The notes beneath the pieces are model-generated. The model was not told where the DNA came from. It searched no databases and saw only the letters and a list, made by a program, of their open reading frames with translations. Of a DNA stretch of 64,000 nucleotides, positions 48,136 to 59,943 are shown one piece after another (the first letter of the stretch is position 1; each line of letters starts with the position of its first letter). Location of the stretch: positions 6,138,001 through 6,202,000 of the forward strand of contig JAQOTA010000053.1 of the NCBI GenBank assembly GCA_029532415.1. Direction: 5' to 3'. This DNA comes from Marasmius tenuissimus. Taxonomy: Eukaryota; Basidiomycota; Agaricomycetes; Agaricales; Marasmiaceae. Position numbers and translations under genes: made by a program.

Positions 48136-51100
48136 TCAAGTGGACGAATAGAATTCAAGTCCAAGGTGATCTCTGAACCGTAAGAACTTCTCATGTCCGA
48201 GATTCTTCGTGAACATGTCTGCGGGATTATAGACTCCTTCAATAAAGAACAACTCTACTTTGCCATCTTCAACACACGATTGAATGTAATGATATCGAAT
48301 ATCGATGTGCTTGGTTCGGCGTTCTTGAACCGGATTAGATGCAATGAAGATAGAGCCTTGATTATCTCTGCAGATTGGAATAGGACCTAAGTCGATTCCA
48401 AGTTCAGAGAGTAGTGATCTTATCCAGGAGGCTTGATGACTGCAATCCGATAGTGCCATATACTCAGCCTCAGTGGAAGAAAGAGCTACAGTCTTCTGGG
48501 TGTGTGATTGCCACGAGAAGATGCCGCCTGCTAACTTGAAGAAGTAGCCAGTGATTGAACGGCGTTTGATGGGATCAGCAGCCCAATCCGAGTCTGTGAA
48601 CGCAAGAAGACCTCCATCAGAGTCACCATCGTAGACAAGTGAATAATCTGATGTGCCCGCAAGATAGCGGCAGATATAGAGTGCTTTATCGAGGTGTTCC
48701 TTCATTGGATTAGAAGAGAACTGGGACAGCTTCGTAACTGCATAGGCAATATCAGGATGTGTGCCCAGCATAATGTATAGAAGCGACCCAATCACAGACT
48801 GGAATCTGGAGCGAATAGCAGGATTGACTGGACTATCGTTGGGAGTTGGCACATAGCCAGCAGGTAAGGGTGTAGGAGCTCCTTTCGCATTCTGCATCCC
48901 GAACCGTTCAAGGACTTTCTTCAGATAATCCTTCTGGTCAATCATGATCTTATTGCCTTCGCGACGAATGCTCATGCGGAGAAACTCGCTAGCATCACCC
49001 ATATCACGACATTCCCATCGAGCCATAAACTCGGCTTTCTTCTTGTCAACAAAAGCTTTGTTAGGACCCATGAAGAGTGCATCATCAACATATATGATCA
49101 CATACACAACTTCACCACTCTTTGGATCTTTGCAGATGAAGAGTCCAGCATCAGAAGTCAGGTGTTTGAAGCCTAGTACTTCCATGGACGAGCTGAGGGT
49201 TCACCACCACTCAAGAGCAGCTTGCTTCAGTCCATATAATGCACAACACAGGTGTAGTACCTTACGTTCTTGGCCCTTGACTTTGAAGCCTTCAGGTTGT
49301 TCCATGTAAATCTCCTCAACAAGATTGCCATAAAGGAAGGCGTTCTTAACATCAACAGAAGTGATGTACCAGTTCTTGAGAGCTGCAAGAGCAAGCATCA
49401 TACAAACAGTCTCATAACGAACAACTGGTGAGAAGATCTCATCAAAGTCGACACCTTCGACCTGAGAGAAACCTTTGGCAACAAGCCTTGCTTTCTTGCG
49501 ACCATTCGACTTGACGTCAAAGACCCATCTATTTCTGATGGCTTTGCAACCTTTAGGCAAGTCACAGAGTTTGAAGACCTTGCGCTTACGAAGTGCCTCA
49601 AGTTCTTCGTGGCAAGCGGTCTTCCATTCCTTCTGTTGCTCAACAGGCAACTTTAGAATATCGCGGAGTGTCCACTCTCTGATGTTAGAGAAATCAGGAG
49701 TATCGGACGTTGGAAGCGAATCGTGAACTGGAACGGCATTGTTCAACAGGTAAATCACGAATCCTACTCCCCCTTCTTGGGTTAGTCTTTCGACTATGCT
49801 TTCTTCCTCATGCGACTCAGTGGTGCTTCCACTAGGTTCTGGAGCAGGCAGAGGCGGAAGTGGACCAGGAATCCCCTTTTTACCACCTTTGCCTTTCCTA
49901 GATCGCAAAGAGCTAGGACGATCAACTGGATATGAAGGTTCTCTGTCTCCAGTGACATTTTTCCAAGTATTCTCATTTTCTAAGTCGCGAATTATGTCTG
50001 AGGGTCTATTTGGGTTCCGCTGTTCACCAAATATGTTACCAGGTTGCATTGTACCCTTCCGCTGCCTTGAAGACCGGCGTGGACCATCCGACACTGGTGC
50101 AGGCGGAGGAACAGCGGGTTCGCCTGGAGGTGTCGGAGGACCAGATTGAGGGAGTGGCATATCCCCTGGCGCAGGGCCACCTGCAGGTTCGTCAACCTGA
50201 GGTTCTGATCTCTTAGAAGGTTCGGAGCAACGTCTGAGATCTGGGAACACAGTATCGTCCCAGTCGTCATCAGAGTCTTCATCTTCCGAAGGAATGTTGG
50301 GATTTTTACCCAAAGTAAATGGTTCACTACCAACAGGTGTGAAGCCACGAGTTTTGGCATCAGGACACTTATTGTATAGTGTCTCATCGAATAGTGCAGT
50401 GCTACCTTTGAATACAGAATTATTACTTCGCATGAACAGGAAGCCTTTCATCCCATCTTGGTAGCCAATGAAGGTCATTAACTCACTACAAGGAGCGAGC
50501 TTATTCTTCCTACGATCTTCAGGAATGAAGACGTAGGCTGCACAACCCATAACTCGGAGATGTGAAACATCAGGTGCTTCGCCGTAAAGCATTTCGAATG
50601 GAGTTCGCCAGCTCAATTGTTGCACAGGAGTGCGGTTGTAGAGATGGACGGCGTGCACATGGCAGAATTCCCACCAGGACTGAGGCATACAAGCTTCAAA
50701 GCGAAGAGCTTCAGCCTTCTCATGAATAGTCCTGTTAAATCATTCAGCACGACCGTTTTGTTGTGGTGTATATGGTATGCTTTGATCCCTTTGGATCCCA
50801 TACTCTTTCAGTACTGCATCGAACTTATCTCCTTTGTACTCTCCCCCTTCATCGGACATCCAGGTCTTGACAACAGCATTGAATTGCGTCTTGACCATAG
50901 TAAGGAAGTCCCTCAAAGCGGGTACTGCCTCGTCTTTCGTCTTGAGCTTGGAGGTCCAAACGTAGGACGTGCAGTCATCGAGAAAAGAGATGTAGTACTT
51001 GTACCGGTGATACGATTCAACCGGGTACGACTTCAAATCCGAATGTATGTGTTCAAACGGTTTAGAAGCTCTCGTTGTAGAGTTGGGGAACAATTTCTCA

Positions 51101-53483
51101 TGCATCTTGCCTTCAGCACAACCACGACACAAAGGTGTTTTCTTAGTAGGCATCTTAAGGTCAAGTGGCAAACCTTGCGTATGTTTCCGAGCTTTATTCA
51201 GGGCTTTATCCAATGGATGCCCAAAGCGTCTGTGCTCAATATTGTAGTCGACGTTATAAATGACCGACTTGGCCATTAAAACCTCAGCAGATGCTTTCCA
51301 CGAGTGTACCCAATAAATGGTTTGACCGGGCATATGAGGGTAGGAAACAAGCGACTGTCGTCGCTGTGATGAGTAGAAGGCTAACTTCTTCGCGTTTCCA
51401 CGAATTAATAGACCATCTTGAAGGAACTCTCCCATTGATAGTAGACGTATGTCCAATTGAGGTATGTAATAGACAGGATAGAGACGCGAAACACACTCAG
51501 TAAGTTTCCCGTCGTGTCCTTCAACGTTATGCTTAATGAAGACTGTGCCTTTACCCTTGATCTGTATAGGGTTGCCCTTATTCGCAGTATTTACAATAGG
51601 ACCATCAAGCGATTCATATTCAGCGAAGTCATTCATATTGTTTGTGAAATGAGAGGAGGCACCAGAATCAAGGAGCCAACCCTGTGCATTGTTCACACTT
51701 TTCTTTCCCTTACATTGAGTACATCCCACAAAGTGGGTCGAAATAGCATTGCAAAAATTTACAAGTGATACCAGATCACTATGACTACCGCGCGCACTAC
51801 TGATACCAACTAGTTGAGAGCAGTGCTGTAGGTTTGCATCAGCTTGGGAAAGCAGGTCAAGGTATGGTACTTGCCTGTCATCGTGGAACGATCCAAGAGA
51901 GACGTCATCTGGGACGTCCTCAACTCCTGCAGCTTCAGCAATGTCGTTGTCAACATCATTACCGAATAGAGAAGTCATATTGTCCATACCGTCGTCAGAT
52001 CCCCAGTCCATTTCTACATCTTCATCAGGATCAGTGCTGCGAGCACGTTTAGAAGAAGTAGAAGAAGGACATCCGGCTCCTTCATCTTCCGAATCGTCCT
52101 CCAGAACTCGCTTGGACGAGGAACCAGGCTTCGAGATACGATCCTGGAGCGAACGATTGGCGGCGGACGTGACGATTTGTTTGAACGGTTTGAGATGCCG
52201 CGCCGTCTTAGGGACACCAAGTCTGTCAGCAAGTGAACGTGCTTCACGTACATCATCAAATACTGACTCAGATGGCTTGAAGCCGGTGAAGGACTGTATG
52301 GCAGCCGGATTCTTCTTGACAGCGGGAGCGACAGTGCTGTCACAAGACTTGTCCCAGTGACCAGTGAAGTGCGCTGGGGGCGAAGATCCTCTAGCGCGGC
52401 TAGAAGGGGCACTGGCAATCTCGGCGCGCAAGGAGTTGTTGACTGCGTTCAACGCAATACGTTCCCTGCGGTCAGTGATTGAGGAGTAAGGACGAACAGG
52501 AGGAGGGGAAGCGACGATGGATGCGTAGGACGCAAGATGAGAGTGACCATGAGACCGATTGTTACCGCTGTTACCGCCGGTGTTGCCGGGACCCTGATGC
52601 TGGTTGATACCACCGCGGGTACCACGCTGCTGCTGCTTCTTCTTTTTACCCTTGTTCTGGTTCGAAGAGGGGCGTTGCTGCTGCTGCTGTGGTGGACGGG
52701 TATTGGTCTGCTGCTGATACCCACGCTGCTGGTGTTGCTGCTGCGGGTGTTGCTGCTGACCGAACGATGGTTCACGATTACCAGCACGCTTCACCGCAGA
52801 GAGGCGGTTGGCGAGCTGAGGGCTCTGGCGTTCGTACTCGACCATGATAGCGTCATGGACTTTTGAAACAGTAATGCAATCTTCATCCTCGGGATCCCTG
52901 ACGTAGTCATGAAGGGATTTGGATGAGGCGGCGTCCCATTCGGAGGAATAGCGGCAATGAGCAAGAGGGACTTGATCAACTCGGGGAGAACCACTCCTAC
53001 CTCGGAGAGTCGTTTGATGTAGGACTTGAACTTGGCGATGCCGGCTTGGGGATGAGAGGTGGTAAGTCTGAAAGAGACGAGTTTAACAAAGTCGCTATAG
53101 ATGGCAGCCAAAGTGGGCTCGCCATAGGTGAGGTTCAGCTGTTCCCAAGCTTTTTCGGCGTTCATGTCCTTAATCAGATCGAAGACCTCCTTGGTGGTGG
53201 TGATCTGGATGATTCCCATGAGTTGGAGATCTTCCTTGTCCCAAGCAAGACTTTCCTTGACCCAGGCAGCGTGCTCCTCAGGAGGAACGGTGGCACAGGT
53301 AACAGGAGTAACCCCTGCGGGGCTGGTCACAGTGCCAAGGGGCATGGAGGGACGTGGTTCCGTGCCAGTGAGATGACCATAAAGACCTTGGGTCTTGCAA
53401 ACAGCTTCCATCTCGCTGTAGTAGGTCTGTTTGAAGTTGGTGCCGTCAAAGCGACCAGAGAAGTATTTCTTAACGTCAAACAT
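48136..53483 (-). pseudogene. Gag-Pol polyprotein of copia element B
   Basis: Gag starts at 53483 (MFDVKKYFSGRFDGTNF). After Gag comes a Gln/Pro-rich stretch encoded by CAGCAG-type repeats near 52600-52790. The protease has WLLDSGASSHFTNN and the integrase CRGCAEGKM and MSDEGGEYKGDKF. Reverse transcriptase has VIIYVDDALF near 49090, and RNase H has DSDWAADPIKRRSITGYF. The frame is broken in three places. A one-base deletion sits near 52941, within Gag. A TGA at 50740-50742 replaces the Trp expected after QNGRAE, and a TGA at 49201-49203 replaces an Arg that element A still has (EWWRALSSS). As in A, only a CxxC remnant stands where the Gag zinc knuckle would be. Confidence 0.92.
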
Positions 53484-53770
53484 GATAGTAAGAGGTTGAG
53501 AGATTTGGTGTTGGATCTAGAAAAGACAGCATCAGCATGCATCTAATCAACACAGGGAGCAGCCATCAAGGCACTATGCTCAACAAGGAGCATTGGATCC
53601 TTGAGATCCGATGTCGTCGAAGGACGTACATCAATGCCATAGATCGAGCACTCAATCAAGAGGTCGATGGCAACATGCAGGTCTAGCCTAGCTAGCTGAT
53701 GACAGCAGCCTAGGGGCGCTCATCGCTGACAGCAGCCATTAAGGCGCTCGTCATTGTAGTTGGGCTAACT

Positions 53771-53783
53771 GGGGCCCATAACC
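53771..53783 (-). other. Primer-binding site of element B, half-tRNA type
   Basis: GGGGCCCATAACC adjoining the 5' LTR, identical to that of element A. It matches the initiator tRNA-Met anticodon arm. Confidence 0.75.
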
Positions 53784-54104
53784 TGATGAGCCGGCATGAC
53801 GCCTAGCGCAGAGGACTACAACATGACTATACTACTACTTACCAGAGAGGAGTTTAGAGAGATAGAGGCGAGACGTAGAAGCTCAAGCACACTGTAGATT
53901 CAAGTAGAGAACTACGAGCTTATATACATGTAGTTACAATAGAGTTACCATATAAGGACGACAATAGAAATTGTACATATGAGCATAATGAACAATGAAG
54001 AATAGAACAATAGCGAATGCATTGTCCTGCATAATACAATGGCGGGAAGTATGAACCGGGACTTCGGATATACCGGGATCTAATTATAGTCCACGGATTC
54101 AACA
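53784..54104 (-). repeat. LTR of element B (5' LTR)
   Basis: 321-bp partner of 47773-48093 with three differences, about 99.1% identity by hand count. Confidence 0.93.
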
Positions 54105-55069
54105 AGTGGCACTCACTATTCACGTCAAGTCTAATGGAGCAATGGAGTTTCCAGTCGACAAGAGCTTGTATTAGACCAGAGAATACCTGAATGTGAATTA
54201 TGAAGTGTGAACGTGAGGTACGTGAAATGTACGTGACAAACGTGAAAATGTACGCGAGGTACGTGAATCCAAACGCGAGGTACGTGAATGTGAACATGGG
54301 GTACGTGAATTTAAACATTCGGTACGTGAGTTTGGCCACTGGGTACGTGAATTCTAATTGAAGTACACAACTCATGAGTCACAACGAGACGTAGATGAAC
54401 TTCATTGTTCGAGTACAAATTGAGGGGAAGCGATGACTACTGCCATGGGCTCGGCAAGCGGTCAACAGTGGCTAGCACGTTGTGAAGTTGACCAAAAATC
54501 TTTTACTCACCTGTACAAACTCAAAGAAGTAGTTCTGCTCTGGAATACAACACATGAAGGACTGGGAGGGAGTGACTCAGTGAACTCAGGAGTTTCCATG
54601 TACGAGCCCAGCTGTGAGTTTCTCGGTGCTGTACACAATTCATTTATCCAGGATATGGCCGCCGAGGAAATATAGGTTTCTCCGGTAGTCCACTCAATGC
54701 TCTCGGTAGCGTAAGAGCAGGAGTGGTATTGTCAGTACATAAATTATCATATACTGGTAGGTGGGCGTGAGTTCAGGGGAGGAAGATAGATCAGGTCAAC
54801 ATTACTGAGTTGCCATGGTCTAAAACCCTCGAATACTCGTTAGAAAACGAGCCACACGGAAGTCTTATAATTATACATGCCAATGGGGAGCGCCTTCCAC
54901 AATCTAAGAGGTGATGCTGGCCATGCTTGTGTTCTACAGAAGGATGTAAGGGCAGTGGCTGTGCCCATCATGAACATGAATTTGGTACGTGACGGTACGT
55001 GAATTGTACGTGAACTGTACATGACTGTACGTGACACAGTACGTGAATTTAGCATGCCCCGACCTTCTT

Positions 55070-55612
55070 TGTGGTATGGACCCACACTACCGACAGTCCC
55101 GCCTCTCAAATACTACGCAAACCCATCCAAATGTATAGGCTGAGGGAGGAGGCTTGATAGTACCCGGGCAAGCAACGCTGTGTGAACTACAAGTACAACA
55201 ATGCATTAGGTCGAGGTGCATATGAGCAGTTAACGAGCAATGTACCTTTCCATGTCCAAAGCGAATTCTGTATGTTTGGTTTTGACTCAGGGCAAATAGA
55301 CAGTTGGTTCCTATCAGAATCCACCATCCAAGCGCCGAGACCCAATTACTACTCTCTTCAGAGGTGATTATTGAGCCGCCTTGCACAGCACAGTGAGCTA
55401 CATGATTTTGTATCAGGAAGAGGTAATATGGAATGGCTGCACAAAACCGAGAAGTCGACCAATTAGCCACGAGTGAGCTAGCCCCTCACAAAGCAGGCAG
55501 GAGCCACATAGAGTTGGTCTCGAGACAGCTAAGAGCATGGGGCGAGGAAAGTAGCGGTATTATTCCTGTGCGGCAAGGGCAGCTGGGAAGAAACGCATGT
55601 TCAGTGGATAGT
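55070..55612. repeat. Block W, right part
   Basis: Resumes block Z homology exactly after the target duplication of element D (TGTGGTATGGAC.CACACTACCGACAG). It runs to about 55612, where similarity to 34520 ends. Confidence 0.75.
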
Positions 55613-55644
55613 TGACACACCCCATATGACCACATACCTGGAGC

Positions 55645-55684
55645 TGTACAAGGCCTGATCGCATCATTGTGTGGGCCTTGTACA
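55645..55684. other. Perfect 11-bp hairpin
   Basis: TGTACAAGGCC (55645-55655) and GGCCTTGTACA (55674-55684) with an 18-nt loop. It lies just right of the end of block W and left of the KDZ region. Function unknown; possibly near a transposon end. Confidence 0.5.
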
Positions 55685-56088
55685 AGCAATTAGCAACGTT
55701 TTCCCTACAGTTCGTTAAAGCTGGGTAAAGCTGGGACTTGGGACTCTCTTCCTCCTAGGTCTCGCAGGGGGTAATCTCCGAGGGTCTTCCAGGAGGTCGG
55801 GGCGGGCGAAGGGTAGTACCTGGCGGGTCTCCCGTCACTGACAGGCTGTCCATGACATAGTCCCGCCTCTCCCGCCCTCCCGATGTCATTCTGCCCGCCC
55901 TCCCTGTGCCATTGTACTATTCCTTGTTAAAGATAATGATGTTTTGTACAATAGCCCACATGAAATACATTGCCAGTACAAATACATCAGGATACAGGAT
56001 CATACGCTACCCCAAGCATGGCGGCTATAGCATCAACAGCCACGGACTCCTCGTTATCGTCGTCTTCGTCGTCTTCACCGTCATCCTC
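55685..56088. other. GC-rich spacer
   Basis: Contains CCCGCC/GGCGGG-rich DNA at 55785-55915, between block W and the transposase. The minus frame of the transposase reads on here past its TAG for about 25 acidic codons to a second stop, so the annotated end could itself be a nonsense change. Confidence 0.4.
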
Positions 56089-59060
56089 CTAATTCCCTTC
56101 CTCCCCTGACTTCTCCTTACCCAAGTTATCCTCGACCTCCTCCCAATCCTCATCCGACTGCCGCTTGAGACCTATTCCAGGAATAAAGAACTTGATATTG
56201 CTGTGATCGAAACCTTTGAGTTTGTAGATATTTTGTAGTCGTGTTCGGTGAAGATCGTTGAACCTCGCTCATTCCCATCGGTAGATTGTGATCTGGTGTG
56301 CGAGATGAGGGTCGTATTGTGATACCTGAATCTCCCTTGCCTTCAGGAAGTTACGTTCCTCCTTCATGTACATCACTAGCCGCTTGATCTCAACGTGAAG
56401 GCGATCAAGCTCAATGTGCGACTTCCACAACTTGAAGTAGTTCGCAGTCAGCTCACGTACATGGGGTTTGGCCCATATCTTCTGCCGAACATCATTTCTA
56501 GTCTCCTGTAGAAAGTCGAGGTCCGCGAGATATGTCTTGTCAACAATGTTGTCATAGTCTAGGGGGTCTCGCGGGGGGGTGAGTCGTGCGCCTGCCTGGT
56601 TGACCTTTTGAACTGCAGTTTTGATAGCTGCGGATCGAGTTTTGAGCGCCTTGCCCAGGTGTTGCCTCATCTTATAACCTTAACATCCATTAGATCCTCA
56701 TACACAAACTATAAGACACGAAATGGACCTGTTCCTGCCATGTGCATCTTACTCAGCTCAAAGATTCTTGCAACCACCAGAGCTTCGAGCTTATCAACGG
56801 CTCCCTGGTAGTCCTTCATCTCTGCCATAGCCATTGCACGGTTCCACTCATCTGACCCCTCCTCCCATCTCTTGTCCACCTTCATTTGGGTCTCATAAAA
56901 GTGAATTTTCCCTAGCAACGTCAGCTCCGTCTCCTGTGCCTGCCTGACTGAGCGCTCGAGGTCGAGGGTGCTTTGGGAGTTGGTATCCATGTGACTGATG
57001 AACACTGACCGGCCTGCGGCGATTCGAGCACGACACTCCTCCAACAGGACCAGCTTCTTGTACAGCTTGATGACGTTGATATCGTCCTTGGGGGTTTCGT
57101 GCCTCGACTCAAGGTACTCTCGTTCTTCCCTGATCCAACTGTACACATCGTCTCATGACTGCACACCCAACGCCTTCAACTCCTCCAGCACACCGGCATT
57201 TGAACATTGAACCTCCAATGATTGTCGATAGTTATCGTGTATGAACTTGCTGAGGTTTCCGTACACTTCGAAGTTGTCGTGGTGATAGAGGAACTGGGAG
57301 ATCATTTGGCGACGATGGAAGGTGCTGGCGTGTCGAGTGGCTGGCGCAAGGGAGTTGGTCAAGGAGAAAAGCCTCTCCAGGGTCTCAAGGTCCTCGAGTC
57401 CAACGCTTACAATGTATAGGAGAAGAAACTCGAGTTGGCATAGCCGATTGTGCCCATATCCATGGAGAATGCCAATGAGTATTTGAACCCTCTCCTCCAC
57501 AGAAAGGCTCTTGAGTGGACTTCGTCGAAGGGTTTCTTGAAACTGGCAGCCGATATCGTAGGCCCAACCTTGATCACTATCCAACTCAGGCAGTTCTTTC
57601 TCCTGTTGTTCTCTCTTGGATGCCTGCAGAAACCGATTCATGATAGCCAATGCGAGCTTTCGACGGTGGGTTCAGTCAGTAGGGTATACCAATACACAAG
57701 CATGCAATGTACACTTCACCACTCTTTATCATGTCAGCAACCCACAGGACGAAACTGTGTCAGCAGGCTGCAGCAAAGATGCCTGTCTCCTTGAATAGCT
57801 CCTTTTCCTTTGAAATGTGCCCCGACTTCATGTTATCCCACTTTTCCTTGCACAGAGTTCGCTTAGTTCCTTCAGGCGCAGTCTCCTCGTATCCCGGAAG
57901 ATTCTTCCAGTTTGGTCAGTCCCATGCGTCCACCTCTTCAACGGAAAGAAAATAATCCCCACCGCCCTCTCTGTTATCTGGCCGCTCCTTCACCCTTCCT
58001 AGCTTCCCATCCTCTTCTGGTGCCTCCCGTCGCTCAACCCTCTTTAGGGAGTCGTTGCCATCCATCGCTGCAAGGAACCTGTACTCAAGCCTCGGCTTGT
58101 TTGCTATGGGGTATTGACAGCATGGGCAGGCATTGAGAGACCGCCAATCTGGGTCGTTGCGGTTGAGACATTCTCGTACCTGGCGACAGGCCTCTTCCTT
58201 GACAGAAATGAAGACATCATAGGCCTGGGAGAACTGTACACATAAGTAGTTTTTGAACCGATATCCTTGAAGGTCGCATAGGGCTCGAATGAATGGTTGG
58301 ATAGAAAGTCGTGGACATCGAAGGAAGAGCAAATGATATAGCTCGAGAGTTTGGGTGGTGATCACGGATGAATGTTTAGAGGGTAACAAGGAAAGTAACC
58401 CTGCCGTATCAAGCTAGTACTTTTGTACTCGTCACAGGTGTACTGTCCAACACCAACTGTATTACAATCTAAACATGTATTAGAGCATTGTAGCAGAATA
58501 GGCCACACGAGTACTCACAGAAAATATCATTAACGGTTGTGAGTTCAAATCTCTCCATCTCCCCTTCAAAATGTTGCCCAAGCTGCCGTCGATGGCAGTA
58601 ATCCATCCACCTGTCTGTCATTGTTGACAGTTGCTCCTTCCACCTCCCCTGATCAATCAGAATCTTGTTCCGACGCCTCCTTTTGTCTCTCTTATAAAAC
58701 CTGATTGAAGAGAACAACAAACATCACGGCCACATTTTTGAGACTAGAAATCCACCTACGTCCTTTGGTACGCAGCCTTTGCATCAAGAAAGATGTCGAG
58801 CTCGTTCTTCTCCACCTCATTGCCGTCGTCAACCCAATCTTCATCACAATTGAAGCTGGCAGTGTGGGGTGTTAGCGCTTCGATATCCTCGACCTCTTGA
58901 GGCGATTCGGGCTCTGGAGAGTGGTAGTCGGCTCGTGATTGAGTAGACACATTCAATTCGTTGAACGTGTCCAGATCGTTCTCAGCCGCGGTCCTTCGAT
59001 TCCGACTCTGATTCCTCCTTATTCTCTGCTGTGCATCCTCTTTCAGTTTTGATATTTGAA
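56089..59060 (-). pseudogene. KDZ (Kyakuja-Dileera-Zisupton) transposase, decayed
   Basis: Transposase of the KDZ class. In order on the minus strand: an N-terminal basic/acidic region (59060-58760), then FYKRDKRRRRNK..., then a Cys-cluster region (YTCDEY...QGYFPCYP near 58400 and ACPCCQYP near 58120). The catalytic core has YDIGCQF near 57560, HGYGHN, GLEDLE..ERLFS and RHASTFHRRQ. The C-terminal helical region has RIFELSKMHMAGTG and KALKTRSAAI, and the end is acidic. The order and motifs match basidiomycete KDZ proteins. Damage: a one-base frameshift near 58378, and in-frame TGAs in the segment between 57916 and 57770 (two), at 57151 (QS-stop-DDVYSW) and at 56270 (RWE-stop-ARFND). Several best fit Arg, that is CGA to TGA. 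Introns are present but not all resolved; the start is uncertain. Confidence 0.85.
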
Positions 59061-59403
59061 CGGCGTTGAAAGGGCGGACTATTCTTCGGCCATATAAGTC
59101 ATCATCTCCTGATCGAGACCTTGATGGTGTGAGAAATCAACGAGCAGCAAAGGTTTGCCGCATTCTGAGGCTTGGAGTTGAACAGAAGGTAAGCCAGTCA
59201 ACGCCGCGACTTGACGCAACAGAAAACGTGATCACCTGCCCCGTGAGAAATCTTAACCTAGGACAACAGTGACTCACACACAGGTCATCGCCACCATCTT
59301 TTTTGCTTCTTCCATTCAGTTGCATTCCATTCAATGTTGGAACCGATTGAATACACGAGTAAGTCCGTTAACATCCCTTTTGAACTGCTTCCTCGATGTC
59401 GTG

Positions 59404-59590
59404 GCCTCGACCTTGGGGCCAGTCGTCTCCCGTATCTCCTTTTTTCCCCTGTTCTTGATGGTTCATCGATAACATCGAGACGAGCGGATGGAAGCCCCGA
59501 CTTTGGGGCTTTCTCTCTTTGTTATAAGCAGCCCCGACTTTGGGGCTGCATTTCATCAGTGTTCTAATCGTCGCCCCGACCTTGGGGCAT
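59404..59590. repeat. Array of four hairpin repeats, GCCCCGA(C)..TGGGGC
   Basis: GCCTCGACCTTGGGGC at 59405, GCCCCGACTTTGGGGC at 59494 and 59531, and GCCCCGACCTTGGGGC at 59573. Each can fold on itself (stem GCCCC/GGGGC, 6-nt loop). They lie in the spacer between the divergent KDZ transposase and TET/JBP genes, suggesting a protein-binding or regulatory array. Not known to me. Confidence 0.6.
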
Positions 59591-59943
59591 CGATATTATT
59601 ATTTTTTTCACCCTCATTCTGCCGTACCTTCCCATTAGCAGACGGCTGACATCTTTTGTGTCCTCATCTAGCTCATAGGCTCAGAAACCAAAAGGAATTC
59701 AGCGGCGCCAACACCACCAAGGTTGTCCTCAATAACTTCGATACTGCCGCCGTACTTCATCATCGACAGCAACAACAACTCGAGTACAAAAACTCCGGCG
59801 AAGACCAACCGATCCTCCGGAGCACCCCTCCTGAGAAGTGGAACCCACCCAAGGCCCCAACTCTAACGCCCCTCATCCAGTTAGCAAAACCGCCACTCTG
59901 CCTACCCTTTTCACGCCCAACAAAGTTACCAACACCAGTGTGA

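Larger units (their letters stand above)
47773..54104 (-). mobile_element. Ty1/copia LTR retrotransposon B, full length
   Basis: 6332 bp with 321-bp LTRs (47773-48093 and 53784-54104, TGATGAG...TTCAACA) that differ at three positions. Perfect target duplication AGTGG at 47768-47772 and 54105-54109. It is related to element A in Pol and has the same primer-binding site, but its LTRs and Gag differ. It lies inside DNA element D. The solo LTR at 10245-10555 belongs to this family. Confidence 0.95.
47142..55060. mobile_element. DNA transposon D with 9-bp target duplication, interrupted by element B
   Basis: Flanked by GACCTTCTT at 47133-47141 and 55061-55069. The same site is single in block Z. 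Its ends are inverted: GGGCCTATCGAAATTCACGT at the left and, on the other strand, GGGGCATGCTAAATTCACGT at the right (15 of 20 identical). Subterminal regions are packed with ACGTGA / GTACGTGAAT words (47158-47250, 54208-54355, 54978-55050). Without element B and its target duplication it was about 1.58 kb, so it is probably non-autonomous. A 9-bp duplication with GG-starting ends suggests a Mutator-like element, but no transposase is present and the assignment is open. Its small open frame at 54433-54675 has no known family. Confidence 0.75.

Noticed and set aside
54433..54675. Plus-strand open frame inside element D as its transposase
   Set aside because: Eighty codons only, no catalytic motif or family resemblance.
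59404..59590. CRISPR-like array
   Set aside because: Only four short palindromic repeats with unequal spacers, in a eukaryotic context; no cas genes.
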